A program made the position numbers and the translations under genes. Under the pieces are notes generated by a model. That model searched no databases. It saw nothing but the letters and a program-made list of their open reading frames with translations, and had not been told where the DNA came from. A stretch of 64,000 bases of DNA from Pectinophora gossypiella (lineage: Eukaryota; Arthropoda; Insecta; Lepidoptera; Gelechiidae): NCBI RefSeq assembly GCF_024362695.1, contig NC_065422.1:2294001-2358000 (forward strand), written 5' to 3'. Position 1 is the stretch's first letter. Each line of letters starts with the position of its first letter. This document shows positions 22,748-35,363 of the stretch, piece after piece.

Positions 22748-23057
22748 CATCATCATCATCATTAGCCCATTAACGTCCCCACTGCTGGGGCACGGGCCTT
22801 CCCTATGGATGGATAGGGATATCGGGCCTTAAACCACCACGCGGGCCCAGTGCGGATTCATCAATCCGTTAACCATCGTTATTAACGACTGCTAATGCAG
22901 CCGGGACCAACGGCTTAACGTGCCTTCCGAAGCACGGAGGAGCTCGAGATGAAAACTTTTTTTTGTGGTCACCCATCCTATGACCGGCCATTGCGAAAGT
23001 TGTTTAACTTCAACAATCGCAGACCGAGCGCATTAACCGCTGCGCCACCGAGCTCCT
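22748..23057 (-). mobile_element. SINE family A, full minus copy
   Basis: The gat microsatellite tail is at 22748-22762 (as atc), then the core, the 5S-like segment near 22985-23020 and the tRNA-like gagctcggtggcgcagcggt head at its right end. Confidence 0.85.
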
Positions 23058-23817
23058 TTATACGTAGTTATTATTCCTTATTCTAGAGGTATGCTCTTGG
23101 ATTGAGAAGACCAGCGTACAAGAAAGAACAATTTGAAACAAAAAAGCAGTCAGTTGCCTTACTATTAAAGAGGTTTTACAGTGGGAACATTCCCACGGCA
23201 GTTCACTGCTTAAAATATTGCGGTGTTGCCTGTTCGTGAATGATATTTTGAGATTTATTTGGAATCAAACAAAAAAAAAATGTAATGGAAATTAATGATT
23301 ACTTCGACCTTCCTTTGGCTTTTGCAATATCATTGTTTGAGGTTGTTTGTCGTGTTGTGCGCGAACCTCGTATAGAGGATAATATTTGAAAGAATTAATC
23401 GACCCTTGAAGCGCTTATCGTTATCGACCCTTGACGGTCGAGCGCTGAGTGAGGCAAGTCGTAGACCACGCCGACGGGGTCGGCATCATAGTTTTGAAGT
23501 GTTTGTTGTGGCTTCTTTTTTTTCAAATTAATAATAAAACTAAAAATAAGTTCGTGGAAATAATCATAAGGTGGTAGCGAACGTCTTGATGTAGATAACA
23601 TTGCAGGCTGATCAGCCGATTGTTGGAAAGTAGGGTGTATTTGTTATTCAGATGGCACGTTAAGAAATATTAACCCTGGAGGAGAAGAAAGCTCTAAAAT
23701 AACTTAACTAATTAACTTTTTCTTTTTTTTGGTTAGTTTTTTACGTTTTTTTTTTGTTTTTGTTATAACATCTGCTTAGATTAAGCTCACGACTATCTCC
23801 CTATGAACTTTCTATAT

Positions 23818-24290
23818 ACAGGGTGTTAGTGACATCGTAACGTATACTCAGGGGGATGATTCAGACCATGATTCTGAGTTAATATCAAGTGGAATTTTTC
23901 GTCGCAAAATTCATGATTTTTTTAAATTATTTTCAATTCTATACTTTTACGATAAAAATTCCACTTGAACTCAGAATAATTAGCTGAATCATCCCCCTCA
24001 GTATTCGTTACGATGTCACTTACACCCCACACAAGTACATACGGTAGCCATATAAGTAGGTATGGGTGTTAGTGACACCGTAACGAATATTGAGGGGGTG
24101 GTTTAGACCATGATTCTGAGTTGATATCAAGTGGAATTTTCAGTCTGAATATTCCTGAAAATGTTTGTGTTTTTTTTAATTATTTGCAATTCCATACTTT
24201 TGCGACAGAAAATTCCACTTGATATCATCTCAGAATCATAGCCTCAATCACCCCTCAAAGTTTTCGTTACGATGTCACTAACACCCTGTA
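23818..24290. mobile_element. Dimeric fold-back MITE family I, copy 1
   Basis: Two hairpin monomers (23818-24030 and 24064-24290) are joined by a linker with acaagtacatacggtagcca. Each monomer has arms gggtgttagtgacatcgtaa ... and gttacgatgtcactaacacc. The same dimer with the same linker occurs at 31447-31940. TA is present outside the ends. Confidence 0.88.
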
Positions 24291-24479
24291 TATTTACTTT
24301 ACTATTTATTAGACAGCCACCTCCTATCACGTACGTCTAACACAAAGCTCGGTAAGGTGTAGTGTCTTAGTTCATCTTGCGATGGATGTACTTCTGATTA
24401 CTCCAATTGAGATATAGTTGTAAGCTTACATTATTTTTATTTTCTCTTGTTAGGAATATGTTATTATAGCCCAGAAGAA

Positions 24480-24812
24480 GAAGCCGTGGTAGCCCAGTTG
24501 ATAGAACGCTTGCCTCTCACTTTGAGGTCGCAGGTTCGAATCCAGCACAGGCCTAAACCAATGATTGTCGAATTTGTTTTCAAAGTCATGTTTGGATCAT
24601 AAATGATTATCACGTGCTCAGCGGTGAAGGAAAACATCGCGAGGAAACTCACAATCCCGAGAAATGCATTTTCGGAGGTATGTGACCTAACCTGTATTGG
24701 GCTGGGTCAGAGTCAGACAGGTAGTAGCTTCTATGAAAAACCGGACCTGTCAAATCATCAGGTTAGGTAAGCGAACCCTGTGAGAAAACGGGACAATGCT
24801 AGGGAGATGATG
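24480..24812 (+). mobile_element. SINE family D (tRNA-derived), full-length
   Basis: The tRNA-like head tggtagcccagttgatagaa ... caggttcgaatccagcacag has A-box and B-box sequence. The body contains gattatcacgtgctcagcgg, gaaatgcattttcggaggta and tgtcaaatcatcaggttagg, and it ends at gggacaatgctagggagatg. Other copies: 32497-32758 (-), and fragments at 8197, 30125 and 62230. Confidence 0.85.
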
Positions 24813-25225
24813 TAAGCAAAATGTTGTTATCTTGTTGTTTTCTCAAACTCATTGAAAACTTTAACTTATTTTACAGACATCTTTACATACAGTATTGTTG
24901 AACGTCACACGAGCGCAAGACAACTCGCATAAGGGTTTGAACACGAGTTTAGTACAAAGGAATTTTTACGAAGCAATTTCTAGCTGATATTATATTTTGA
25001 CTACGTAGTGTTACTCTTTATTCTGCGCTTAGAAGTAGTGCTTTGAAGAATACAGCTAAAGACAGCTTGTCTTGAACTGGAATGTTCGATATAACGAGGT
25101 CTCCTATCTCTATACAGGGTGTAAGTGACATCGTAACGAATACTTTGAGGGATGATTCATACCATGATTCTGTCTACCCTTCTTTTTCTTTGCATTTGAT
25201 GTCGGAATGTTCTTATTTACATAGT

Positions 25226-25720
25226 CAACAGCCTCCGTGGTGTAGTGGTTAGATCGTTAGGCTCACGATTTGGAGGTCCAGGTTCGATTCACAATGGATT
25301 TTTCAACGACTTTGGGATAAAGCTTTTGACAAAGAATAATGTCAGGCTGTTTATAAAAACAGCCTGTATACGTCCCACTGTTGGGCACATGCCTCCCCTC
25401 AACCTACCGGAGCGGGTATGGACCATACTCCACCACGCTGCTCTACTAAGTAAGTATTTCAGTTTTACTTCAATCTTCTTCTATCGAGTGAGTTGTGCAG
25501 TGGATGACCAACCGTGGGAAATAATCATGGATATCACTTTGCGATCCCTTGTTGGATTACTACATTGCAAGTTGATCACCCGATTGTCCGAAAGTAAAAT
25601 GATCCGCGTTTCGAAGGGCACGTTAATTATTCGGTCTTGGCTGCTATTTACTACGCCTTTCGCTGTTCAATAGTAACTATGACACCATGTGATGAGATAG
25701 GTCGTTGCCCTCACAGCCCA
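25226..25720 (+). repeat. Mosaic of SINE B and C fragments
   Basis: 25226-25300 is a plus-strand B head (cagcctccgtggtgtagtgg). 25358-25442 is a minus-strand B tail (gtcccactgttgggcacatg). 25480-25700 is C-like (tcactttgcgatcccttgtt, aagtaaaatgatccgcgttt). The 142-codon frame that spans it is a product of these pieces, not a gene. Confidence 0.7.
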
Positions 25721-26034
25721 CACGAGGGAAGATGCGGCACGAAACTCCTCAAATTGCGTTTCCACCATCTAATTACAAGGGTATTCGAGTCACGATCCCA
25801 CAATAAATTGCACCTTATTTAACTTCTAGCACGAAACATCTTGTTCGAATTATAACTTTGTTTTTATTTATGCTTGTTTTCGTAATATTTCAACACAATC
25901 TCAGCCCGTAACTGTCTGTACGTGAGCGAATAATTTCTTGAACAAACGTCTAATATTCTTACAACTCATATTTTATTACCTCGCTGCCGAACTGGGAGTA
26001 CAGAAAAAATATAAATGCGTGTAGAGAAAAATAA

Positions 26035-26208
26035 GCTCAGTGGTCTGGTGGTCAGAGCTTTCTGAAGGTCCGGGTTCGACTCCATTGTCGAAATGACTTT
26101 ATGGGACTCTCCTTTGTTGAGAATATTGCAGGTTTAAATCACCTAATTGTCCGAAAAAGTAACATGTTTTCGTGCTTAGGAAGGTACGTTAGCCGTTGGT
26201 CCCGGGTT
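26035..26208 (+). repeat. SINE family B fragment
   Basis: Diverged head (tggtctggtggtcagagctt, gggttcgactcc) and part of the body up to cgttagccgttggtcccggg. Confidence 0.65.
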
Positions 26209-26679
26209 TCTACCAACACGCAGTTAAAGTAACTTTTAAGGTAAAATTAAAGTGCACCCATTTGCCACAATAATAGAAATCCTTATGGGGCAACAGAAGT
26301 ATAGTAGATAAGGTATATTTTTAGCCTTAACCTTTGCAGGGATTTGTGGAATCCGCTTAGTTATTCAGAATATATTATTTTGGGGAATCTGAAAAGGGTA
26401 AAATACCGAAACGTAAGTCAATAGTCGTATATTTTTTGTAAAAGTAACTTTTCTGTTGCAGCGAATGCCTTTGCTCTCTGGGATGTCGTAAAACACGACA
26501 AAGGGATTTGTTCCTCCTTCAAAATTACGGACGTATTTAATAGTTTTATGAGGAACTTTTGAGGCTACGTTCCTCAAAAACAAATTAAGATATCCATCTA
26601 AGGACTCCTCAAAAATACATCACCTAAAGACTCGGTTCTGATCGCGAGCGAGAGTTCTGTCTGATTTGACCACACTCAC

Positions 26680-26792
26680 CCAACATCCTAATGATCGTCT
26701 TCCTCGACTGGGCCTGCCGTGCTTCGCCGTGCACGCTGCCGTTGACTCCATTCAGGGTTCCAGGACTCCCGGGCTTGTGGGCGTGGGTTGAT
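26680..26792 (-). CDS. Neuropeptide GPCR exon: intracellular loop 3
   Basis: A 113-bp exon (1 + 37 codons + 1 base). Its acceptor is ttttcacag|A and its donor TTGG|GTGAGTG. It completes the AG_ codon left by the ECL2/TM5 exon (giving Arg) and leaves one base for the TM6 exon, so the phases fit on both sides. The peptide is hydrophilic, rich in Gly, Ser and His (STHAHKPGSPG...), and ends in RKTIIRML, the usual basic approach to TM6 where G protein couples. Without phase matching it would be missed, because it has no start codon and is short. Flanking introns are about 35.65 kb and 15.5 kb. Confidence 0.87.
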
Positions 26793-26908
26793 CTGTGAAA
26801 AATAATTGCTAATTATTTATTTATTATGGTGCATCAATAGCAGTACTCTTCCTTTTTGATGGAAACGGCAAAGGACTGGAACTGTCTGCCTTCGTGTGTT
26901 CCAATTGA

Positions 26909-27183
26909 TATCATCATCAGCATCATCAGCCCATTAACGTCCCCACTGCTGGGGCACGGGCCTTCCCTATGGATGGATAAGGAGATCGGGCCTTAAACCA
27001 TCACGCGGGCCCAGTGCGGATTTATGGTTATTAACGACTGCTAATGCAGTCGGGACCAACGGCGTAACGTGCCTTCCGAAGCACGGAGGAGCTCCAGATG
27101 AAAAATGTGGGCTTTGCGAAAGTTGCTTAACTTCAACAATCGCAGACCGAGCGCGTTTACCGCTGCGCCACCGAGCTCCTCCC
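26909..27183 (-). mobile_element. SINE family A, minus copy
   Basis: Carries the 3' tail, the core and the tRNA-like head at its right end (ccgctgcgccaccgagctcc). Part of the 5S-like segment is deleted around 27105-27120 (the ggatgggtgacc box is missing). It lies 116 bp beyond the ICL3 exon boundary. Confidence 0.82.
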
Positions 27184-27654
27184 CAATTGATATATTTCTC
27201 TGAAATACTTCGGAATAATAATGTTTTGGCTATCTTAGCCGTGGTGGAATGTCAATTTGTCCAAAGTTTTGCTTACTCAGAAGTAGGTATATACATAGGT
27301 ACATAGCTGTCAAACTCCTAACCCTCATTTTTGTTTCACCGCAGTCGGGTGAAAACAGAAACATTTACCATTTGCCAAGTACTTATATGATATTACGAGT
27401 TGATTGGCTTCATTTACAAGTTTTAAAGGTGAAGACATACTACTTCTTCGGTCAAGAAATAACAAACTTTGTACTAAGTTAGTAAAACTTTATAGTTCAC
27501 GAAAGTTTGCGTAACATTATAATTTACTTCAGCGCCGCATTAAGGGTCTGGTCTGTGGGGTAGACTACACCTGTGGTGGGAGCACCATTTAGTTTTCAGT
27601 TATACAGGGTGGCCTAAAATTTCACGGATAAGAAAATGACAGGTATAACTAAAA

Positions 27655-28180
27655 TTAGATGAATAAATGATTGAGCGTTGGACTCCCGATCCGGAGGTCC
27701 CGGGTGCGAATCCCGGTGGGGACATTTCACAAAAATCACTTTGCGATCCCTAGTTTGGTTAGGACATTACAGGCTGACCTGATTGTCCGAAAATAAGATG
27801 ATCTGTGCTTCGGAAGGCACGGTAAGTGAGTAATCGTTATATAAGCCATGTCAGGGGCGTTTGGGGGCTCAATCCCCGCGACCTGATCACTCTAGCCATA
27901 GAGGCGGCCAATCAGCTCGCAACACCAAACACTTCAGAGCCCCGATACCGACCCCGCCGGCGTGGTCGACGACTTCCCTCATTCAGCGCTTATCGCTATC
28001 GACACAGTAGGGTCGATTAATTCTTTCAAATATTTTTCCCCTCGGACGACGCCCTGAGCCGAGGTTCGCGCCCTACTGGGCACCCTCAGGCTTGTTATCT
28101 TAAATTTTGTACCGGATGAGAGCCCTCAGCGCTCCCCATTTGTCCGGCCAAGTAATTAATGCCATCTGCGGCAAATCTAC
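27655..28180 (+). repeat. SINE family C copy plus an adjoining repeat fragment
   Basis: 27665-27860 is family C (gttggactcccgatccggag, tcactttgcgatccctagtt, tgtgcttcggaaggcacggt). 27930-28180 is another repeat, also partly seen at 23395-23480 and 33065-33250 (tcgacacagtagggtcgatt, atgccatctgcggcaaatct). Confidence 0.65.
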
Positions 28181-28195
28181 AATACATTGTTTTAA

Positions 28196-28376
28196 ATTTA
28201 CGCGGTTATTATCATAATTAAAGCACATAATAACGGGTTCTTACCGCGTTTAAATAGGGATATGAGACTCCCGATATTTCGACACTGTTACAAGTGCCAT
28301 GATCACGGGATATCGGGAGTCTCATATCCCCATTTAAACGCGGTAAGAACCCGTTATTATGTGCTTTAATTATAAA
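28196..28376. mobile_element. Fold-back MITE family H, short copy
   Basis: Arms taaagcacataataacgggt tcttaccgcg ... and its complement, with a centre of about 40 bp around cactgttacaagtgcc. The whole copy can fold as one hairpin. Confidence 0.85.
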
Positions 28377-28422
28377 TCTACAATAATACAGTTTTAATAT
28401 GAAAATTACGTAGTTTCTCATT

Positions 28423-28730
28423 GCTCGGGTACATACGAGTAACTATGCAAACATACAATGTTAATGGTAGAAGCGTATATTAAAATAAATGTTGCTTGAC
28501 ATTTGGATCAAATTATGTATAGAACTATGTTGCTACCTATGTTGCTTCTCTTTAGTTTGATGACAATAATAATGGGTGGAAATGAAATTATTGTGCTTGA
28601 GTGCACGTAATAACAAGGGTCATTATTAATACCCAAAAACAAAGACAAAAGATATATGTATTGTATATGTCTGTTATCCACGAAATTAGAAGGAAAATCT
28701 GTACAGCGCCATCTATTGTCAGGTGTTGTT
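28423..28730 (+). repeat. Repeat F
   Basis: Blocks ttgctacctatgttgcttct, aataataatgggtgg, cccaaaaacaaagacaaaag and agcgccatctattg in the same order as at 2815-3620, without the SINE insertion. Confidence 0.65.
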
Positions 28731-30074
28731 ATTTTTGTAAATTTTATTATTATATTTTAAGTGTGTTGTATTTTGTATGTATGGATTTTTTTCTGAAATA
28801 AAGCTTTATTATTATTATTGTATGTCTTTTTCATATCTCAGGCCTATGGAGGCCCGGACTTTTGGAAGGCGTGCGTGGGGCCGAAGCCAACACGTAGAGG
28901 CCCTAAGACAGTTTAATCTAAATGTGGTGTGACACCAACCGGCGATTATCCCTGTATGCACTATGGGAGTGCACCCAAAGACAATCCCCGGTTCGTGTAG
29001 GACTATTGCAGATTATGGGAACAAAGGAAACTGGGCTATTGGGTTGGGGGTTAGTGGACCGGGATACTGGAGCTATGGGGGACTATGGCTATGGTATGTG
29101 GTATTATTATTATTATTATATTGTTTTTGAGGAACAAAGCCTGGAAAGTCCCTAATTCCTGAACTGTAAGCCTAATGACTAAGGGATATCCAAAAATTAT
29201 CCTCAGACTTAGGCAATAAATCCGGTAATCAATCAACAAGAAATCCCTTGAGTAACACGACTTATCTCTCGAGAATCACCCCATTATGGTAAAGTTCAAA
29301 TATCGTCTACAAAAGGCTTACTAACTTCCTTAAGACTGTCATCCTGTCATTATACACGTTAGTAACAACGTAACGAAGACATTGGGGGATGATTCAGACC
29401 ATGATTCGGAATTTTCCGTCGCAAAATTTCATGTTTTTTTTTAATATTTCCAATGAAGGACTTTCCAAGCTACGTAATATAGATGGCGTTGTACAGCTCT
29501 AACGTGATAATTACCTATTTTCTCATTAATCGGGTACATAAATTATTCCAAAATACAATGTAATGGCAGAAGCATTATATATATATAAAAATAATTGTTG
29601 CTTGATATTTAGATCATATTTTGTACAGAATTATGTTAGCAGATGCATGTTTCCAATATTTATTTTCTTAAAAGATGGTCTTTTGTACTTTAGTTCACTT
29701 TTTCTCACGCGAGAGGGCGCGGAGGTATTAGGCGGCAGCGGCACGGTTGATTCTCACAGCGGGCATTCGAACGTGGGTAGGCTCGATACTAGCAGTTTAT
29801 TGTAAAAATTAATAAAAAAATAAAATAAATAAATAATAAAATATTTTTATTTTTCTCCAGTAAGTATTTTACAATATTGAAATTGTGGACCTCCTAGTAA
29901 GCAATTTAATATGCTCGTATTGGGAGTGACCACGCTGCTCCCGAGGGTTACAATATATAAATACTTAACTTAAAAATAAAATAAAGTATTAAAGAAGAAC
30001 AAAAAGTGAAATGAAAAAAAAGTAATAATATTAAAATATAATATTATATCTCTTCTTCTCTTCTTTAATACTTA

Positions 30075-30076
<2 letters not shown>

Positions 30077-30112
<36 letters not shown>
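30077..30112. repeat. TA dinucleotide microsatellite
   Basis: About 18 uninterrupted TA units. Confidence 0.95.
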
Positions 30113-30115
<3 letters not shown>

Positions 30116-30124
30116 GTTTTATAT

Positions 30125-30245
30125 ATAATTAGGTTTTCCCTTCGCGGGTTGGAAGGTCAGACAGGCAGTCGCTTTTATAAAAAATCGGACCTGTCAAATC
30201 TTCAGGTTAGTAAAGCAGACCCTGTGAAAAACGAGATAATGCAAT
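30125..30245 (+). repeat. SINE family D fragment
   Basis: Contains ggttttcccttcgcgggttg and cggacctgtcaaatcttcag. Only the 3' part is present. Confidence 0.7.
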
Positions 30246-30474
30246 ACAAAACAAGACAAATATACTTTATTGCACCAAAATAAAAATAAATAATTACAAA
30301 AGACTCTTAGCTAGCAAAAAAACTAGTAATGCTAATAAAAAAAAATATAAATAATAATAAAAATAATATAACAAAAATATTTATTCAGAAACAATAATAA
30401 TAAAAAACAGAATGTAAATCCACCTCAGGCTTCGTCAGTACCAACATTCATATTAAAAAATAATAACAATAAAT

Positions 30475-30716
30475 TGTTTTAAGTTTACGCGGTTATTATC
30501 ATAATTAAAACACATAATAACGGGTTCTTACCGCGTTTAAATGGGGATATGAGACTCCCGATATTTCGACACTGTTGCAAGTGCCATGATCACGGGATGA
30601 CTGATGAGATTGGAGTGGAGTAGGTAGATCCATATTTTTTTCTTGAAATATCGGGAGTCTCATATCCCCATTTAAACGCGGTAAGAACCCGTTATTATGT
30701 GTTTTAATTATAATAA
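30475..30716. mobile_element. Fold-back MITE family H, complete copy
   Basis: Arms of about 70 bp with ataataacgggttcttaccg and gggatatgagactcccgata and their complements; the centre is gatgactgatgagattggag. TTAA-like sequence (aattaaaac) lies in both arms. Confidence 0.85.
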
Positions 30717-31446
30717 TAATAAAAACAAAAAATAAAATATTATTAAAATTAATGCTAGTGGGATGACGAACTATGACCCCGAGCAATGAGAAAATAGGTG
30801 ATTATTACATTAAAGTTGTATAGCTCCATCTATATTTGATTTGGGGGCGTAGCCTGGAAAATCCCTCATTCGTTTGAGTTACAACAGCCATAGAAATTGC
30901 GATCGGAACACATTGTAACTTGACTATAGAGGTATAACACCTCAGCGACCACCGGGCTAGGTCGGCGCGCGAGTTAAGGAATCTACTTCCGCATCATCAG
31001 CATTCTTATGGAATGCTTTATATGTAAGAACTAGATTAAGAAATTGTATGTTGTTGTAATAACCTAGTTTAAGATTATAGATGTAAACAATTTATTATTG
31101 CATTAGGTTAGTATATAAACATAAGTATAAATTCTACTTGATATCAACTCAGAATCATGGTCTGAATCATCCTTCAAAGTTTTCGTTACGATGTCACTGA
31201 CAACCTGTATATTTAATACATACATACATACATAAACTCACGCCCGTAATCCCAAATGGGGTGGGCAGAGCCACAAGTAATCAAAGACAACTTGCAGCCA
31301 CTGTTGATACGAAGTCCTAAGATGGATATGATGAACCTTATGGTGATAAGGGATCAGCCTATCGCCCATAACATTAGTCCATCATATTAGAGGACGCAAT
31401 CCCTCTGTTGGTTTTTACGACATGCCCGACTGCGATGCATGACTGT

Positions 31447-31940
31447 ATACAGGGTGTTAGTGACATCGTAACGAAAACTTTGAGGGATGATTCAGAACAT
31501 GATTCTGAGTCGATATCAAGTGAATTTTTCCGTCGCAAAAATCATGTATTCTTTTTAGTTTTTTTAAATTATTTTCAATTCTATACTTTTGCGATGGAAA
31601 ATTCCACTTGATATTAACTCAGAATAATGAGCTGAATCATCCCCCTCAGTATTCGTTACGATGTCACTTACACCCCGTACAAGTACATACGGTAGCCATA
31701 CAAGTAGGTATGGGTGTTAGTGACACCGTAACGAATATTGAGGGGGATAATTCAGACCATGATTCTGAGTTGATATCAAGTGGAATTTCCTGTCAAAAAA
31801 TTCATGAATTTTTTTGTGTTTTTTTTTAATTATTTTCCTATCCATACTTTTGCGACGGAAAATTCCACTTGATATCAACTCAGAATTTTGGTCTGAATCA
31901 TCCTTCACAGTTTTCGTTACGATGTCACTAACACCCTGTA
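31447..31940. mobile_element. Dimeric fold-back MITE family I, copy 2
   Basis: Two monomers (31447-31680 and 31712-31940) joined by the same linker (acaagtacatacggtagcca tacaagtaggta) as at 23.8 kb. Short frames read across it (63-73 codons) come from the hairpin arms. Confidence 0.88.
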
Positions 31941-32289
31941 TTTAATAAGTAAGCAATAACCAATTTCACGGTCAGCCCGCGACACATATATCGTGCATGG
32001 TTACTATTGTCAATCATGCTACTCGTAAACTAGGAATATTACGGTTTATGCTCCATTTTGCTTCCTTTGAGTAACAGGACCCGACAAATAGTGCGTGAAA
32101 GGGTTGTTATTATAACTACAATGCCTTTATACGCCTCGCCTTTATGTCCATTATCTTATTAGCGGAGGAGGATGACTAGAGCATACAGTGCTCTCAAATT
32201 CAAACTCAAAAATACCTTTATTCAGTTTTTAAAACTATATGTAAGTAGTTGGAGGCCCCGATTCCTCCAGACACTTCCTAATTTTATTT

Positions 32290-32320
<31 letters not shown>

Positions 32321-32496
32321 GTTTATTCAGGTAAAATCTACGACACACATATACATTTAAAACATTAAAATATACACACATAACATTAATACAACATACA
32401 ATTTATACATTATTTTAAGGTATACTCGCCCTTTTCTTATCCGCCGAAACGGAAAGGGACGGATGATTGACAACTCATCATCCCTATAGCATTATC

Positions 32497-32758
32497 CTGT
32501 TTTTCACAGGACTCTACCCTAACCTAACGATTTGACAGATCCGGTTTTTTTTACAGAAGCGACTGCCTGTTTGACCTTCCAACCCGCAAAGGGAAATCCA
32601 CCCAAATACAGGTTAGGCCGCATATCTCCTAAAATGCATTTCTCGGGAATGTGGGTATCCTCACGATGTTTTCCTTCACCATGAGCATGTGATAATCATT
32701 TAATCCAAACATGAATTCGACAATCATTGATTTAGGCCTGTGCTGGATGATTGACAAC
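32497..32758 (-). mobile_element. SINE family D, minus copy
   Basis: Complement of the 24480 copy: ccttccaacccgcaaaggga, aaaatgcatttctcgggaat, tgataatcatttaatccaaa. It ends inside the tRNA-like head (ggcctgtgctgg). Confidence 0.75.
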
Positions 32759-33236
32759 TGATAAGTTTAAAATTAATGAGTGAATGATTGAATAACCCGG
32801 GCGAATAAAGTAGACACCTCGCTGGTCATATTTTTCATCCTGCATTGACCAAAAGTGGAACTCGGTCAGCCCACGACTCATATACATCTTCCCCTCAGCC
32901 ACAACTCAAACACAACAATTGCGAAATGACGTAGATTCAAAGAATGTAAAATTGACCTTCAAAAAGTTTATCCATGATAATGACGTTGAATAAAAATATT
33001 CAGAGTGTTATTTGCAACCCAGCATCTCCGGATTGTGAGCCCAACACACAACCACACCATAGAGGCCTTTTCTTGACGTGACTTATTTGCCGCAGATGGC
33101 ACTGCTTAGCTGGACAAATGGGGAGCGCTGAAGGCTCTCACTCGGTACAACATTTAAGGTAAAAGGCCTGGGGGTGCCCAGTTGGGCGCGAACCTCGGCT
33201 CAGGGCGTCGTCTGAGAGGAAAAATATTTGAAGGAA

Positions 33237-33890
33237 TTAATCGACCCTAGTAGATCGATGTGTATCATCATCAATCAATGTTTTATGAACCCGCCGGCTG
33301 AGGTCAGACGCGCCGCCACCTGGTACTGTGCCTTTCCTTACCCTTGCAAACTGTATTTCTTTTGTTCCATATCCGAAGCAGTTTCTGCTAGTCCACCCAG
33401 CGTGACATACCAGTTGAATTTCGAATTTATCGTAACCGCATATACAGTCCATTAATTTTTTGTTTTTCCACCCGCCCAACCATTTTGGTAAATGGGTAGG
33501 GAATAACATAGAAGCCGTTAAGTTAAGTCGCAAGTGATACTTATTATAATTTCCTTCTAAATCACGTGTCAGTCTTCGCAAACACATGTCGTAAAGTACT
33601 ATATGCCAGTTGCTAACTTCGAAACACTTGGGACAAAGTATCTGAACACGATTTGCTTGTTACAGGTGGAATTGTAAGGGTCCGTTGTTTTCAATTAAGG
33701 CGGCTTCCACACGACACGGATTTTGTAGTGGTGCACCGCGCGGCGAGGCGCTGCGCCTGGCTGGAGTCGCTCACCGGGCCTGCCTCAACAGGGTCTCACC
33801 TGGTGGGCTGACTCGCCGGATTGACACAGGGCTTACGGAGGGGGTCTGACCTTCCAACCCGCGAAGGGAAAACCAACACAATACAGGTTA
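33237..33890. other. No recognised gene; repeat fragments at the edges
   Basis: A 116-codon minus-strand frame (33237-33587) has no domain that I recognise and overlaps repeat sequence at its end. 33848-33890 is a SINE D fragment. Nothing is called. Confidence 0.45.
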
Positions 33891-34250
33891 CTTTCAACTG
33901 TTTTAAGACAGTAGTTAAACAAAAACTTTACAAAAAAGGTTATTATAAAGTTGGTGATTATTTAGAAGATATGAATGCATGGGATTAATTGTCTGAGAAC
34001 TGATATTAGGCAGCTAAATTACTCAATTGTATTCCAATATTTTATGTTTATTTTTATTTTTTAAAGTACGTCTAGGGCCCTGTGTCGACGTTTTTCTTGC
34101 AGCTTCTTTTCCCCGGCTATACAGGTTGTGAGAAGCTGCAGTAGTTTTAGGCGAATGAGACGTTCGTTATGTAAAAATTGACGATTCAAAGTGTAACTAT
34201 GTTACCTACTGAATAAAGATATTTTTGAATTTGAATTTGAATTTGTTAGG
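33890..34250 (+). pseudogene. Jockey/CR1-like LINE 3' end (unoccupied-site copy)
   Basis: Starts in the ORF2 C-terminus (TVVKQKLYKKGYYKVGDYLE), then a stop, a 3' UTR with ttttccccggctatacaggt and agaagctgcagtagttttag, aataaag and a gaatttgaatttgaatttg tail. The same sequence on the minus strand at 35364-35469 plus 51517-52040 is split by the 16-kb LTR element, so this copy shows the uninterrupted site near 34136-34150. Confidence 0.85.
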
Positions 34251-34269
34251 TCAGCTCAGGTTCACAGTT

Positions 34270-34470
34270 ACTAAAACAAATGTAATGGCAGAGTCACGTA
34301 TAAAAATAGATGTTGCTTGATATTTAGATGAGATATATAGAATTGTTGCTACTTATATATTGCTTCTCTTTATTTTGATCAGCAATGTAATGGGTGGAAG
34401 ATTTGTTGCGTAAGTGTAATAATAAGAGTCATTATACCCAAAAACAAAGATAAAAGGTGCTTAAGTTTCT
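34270..34470 (+). repeat. Repeat F fragment
   Basis: Contains tgttgcttgatatttagatg, ttgcttctctttattttgat and ataagagtcattatacccaa. It is followed by a GC-rich stretch (34465-34585) that I could not assign. Confidence 0.6.
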
Positions 34471-34587
34471 CGTCTCTCGCCCGCCGTAGCCCGCCCCCGT
34501 GCCCCGCCCATCTTCGCGGGCGGCAAGCGCACCAAGGGGGCATTGCCCCGAAGGTGTTCCCCATCGTGGGCGCAGCTACACACGCGA

Positions 34588-34732
34588 TGCAGGCTTAGCA
34601 CTATAAGCACGCGACTCTTTCTCGCCGCGATAGAGATCATCTGTCTCATTCTGTGCAGTAATGTGAGAGAGTGACGGGTATAACGAGGCGAGAAAGAGTC
34701 GCGCGCTTACGTTGCTAAGCCCGCTGATCGCG
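34588..34732. mobile_element. Fold-back MITE family M, copy 2
   Basis: Arms caggcttagcactataagca cgcgactctttctcgcc and gcgagaaagagtcgcg ... ttgctaagcccgctg. Same element as 1568-1716. Confidence 0.78.
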
Positions 34733-35363
34733 TGTTAGGCGTCACATACATAGTATACACACAGGTATATTGTCAAACCCGAGAAAATCAGGTGAAAAAT
34801 TTACATACATGTATGAAATCACACCAATTTTTATTTTATAATATATACTGTTGTTATTGGTGAAAACATGTAATTGGCTTTCTTTTGCTATTTTTAAGTC
34901 TATTTTGTTTTGTGAGCTGTTGGTTTTTCATGTAGGTAATAAATAAATACGTAGTATTATTCCTTATTATATGGTATCGTGTGGAAATAGCTTTAGGCAA
35001 ACAAGTGGTGGTAAATACCCGTTCAATGCCCTAACATAACAAATCACTTTCCTTACTAATGCTCCAAAGAACCTGTATACTTGTTGAGGCGCGCTGACTG
35101 TACATAATTATGTTAAACAAAACACTTTCACTCTTGCGTAAGTAGGTATTGGAATTTTGTTAGAAATTTGTTGTACCGTTTCTGGTTTTCTTACCATCTT
35201 TTTGTGTTGTTTCGTTAGCAGTAAACTTATACAAAGTAAGTCAGTCATAAGTTTTCCTTTGGTTTACCGCATCCTTTAGAACAAGAACCAAAGAACCCTC
35301 TTAACAACCCCATATTACCGTCGCTACCTCTTCATGTGTCCACAATTCAGGATCTAAAATAAC

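Noticed and set aside
25245..25673. 142-codon plus-strand ORF
   Set aside because: Built from fragments of SINE families B and C in both orientations.
33237..33587. 116-codon minus-strand ORF
   Set aside because: No recognised domain or splice context, and its start overlaps repeat sequence. Left uncalled.
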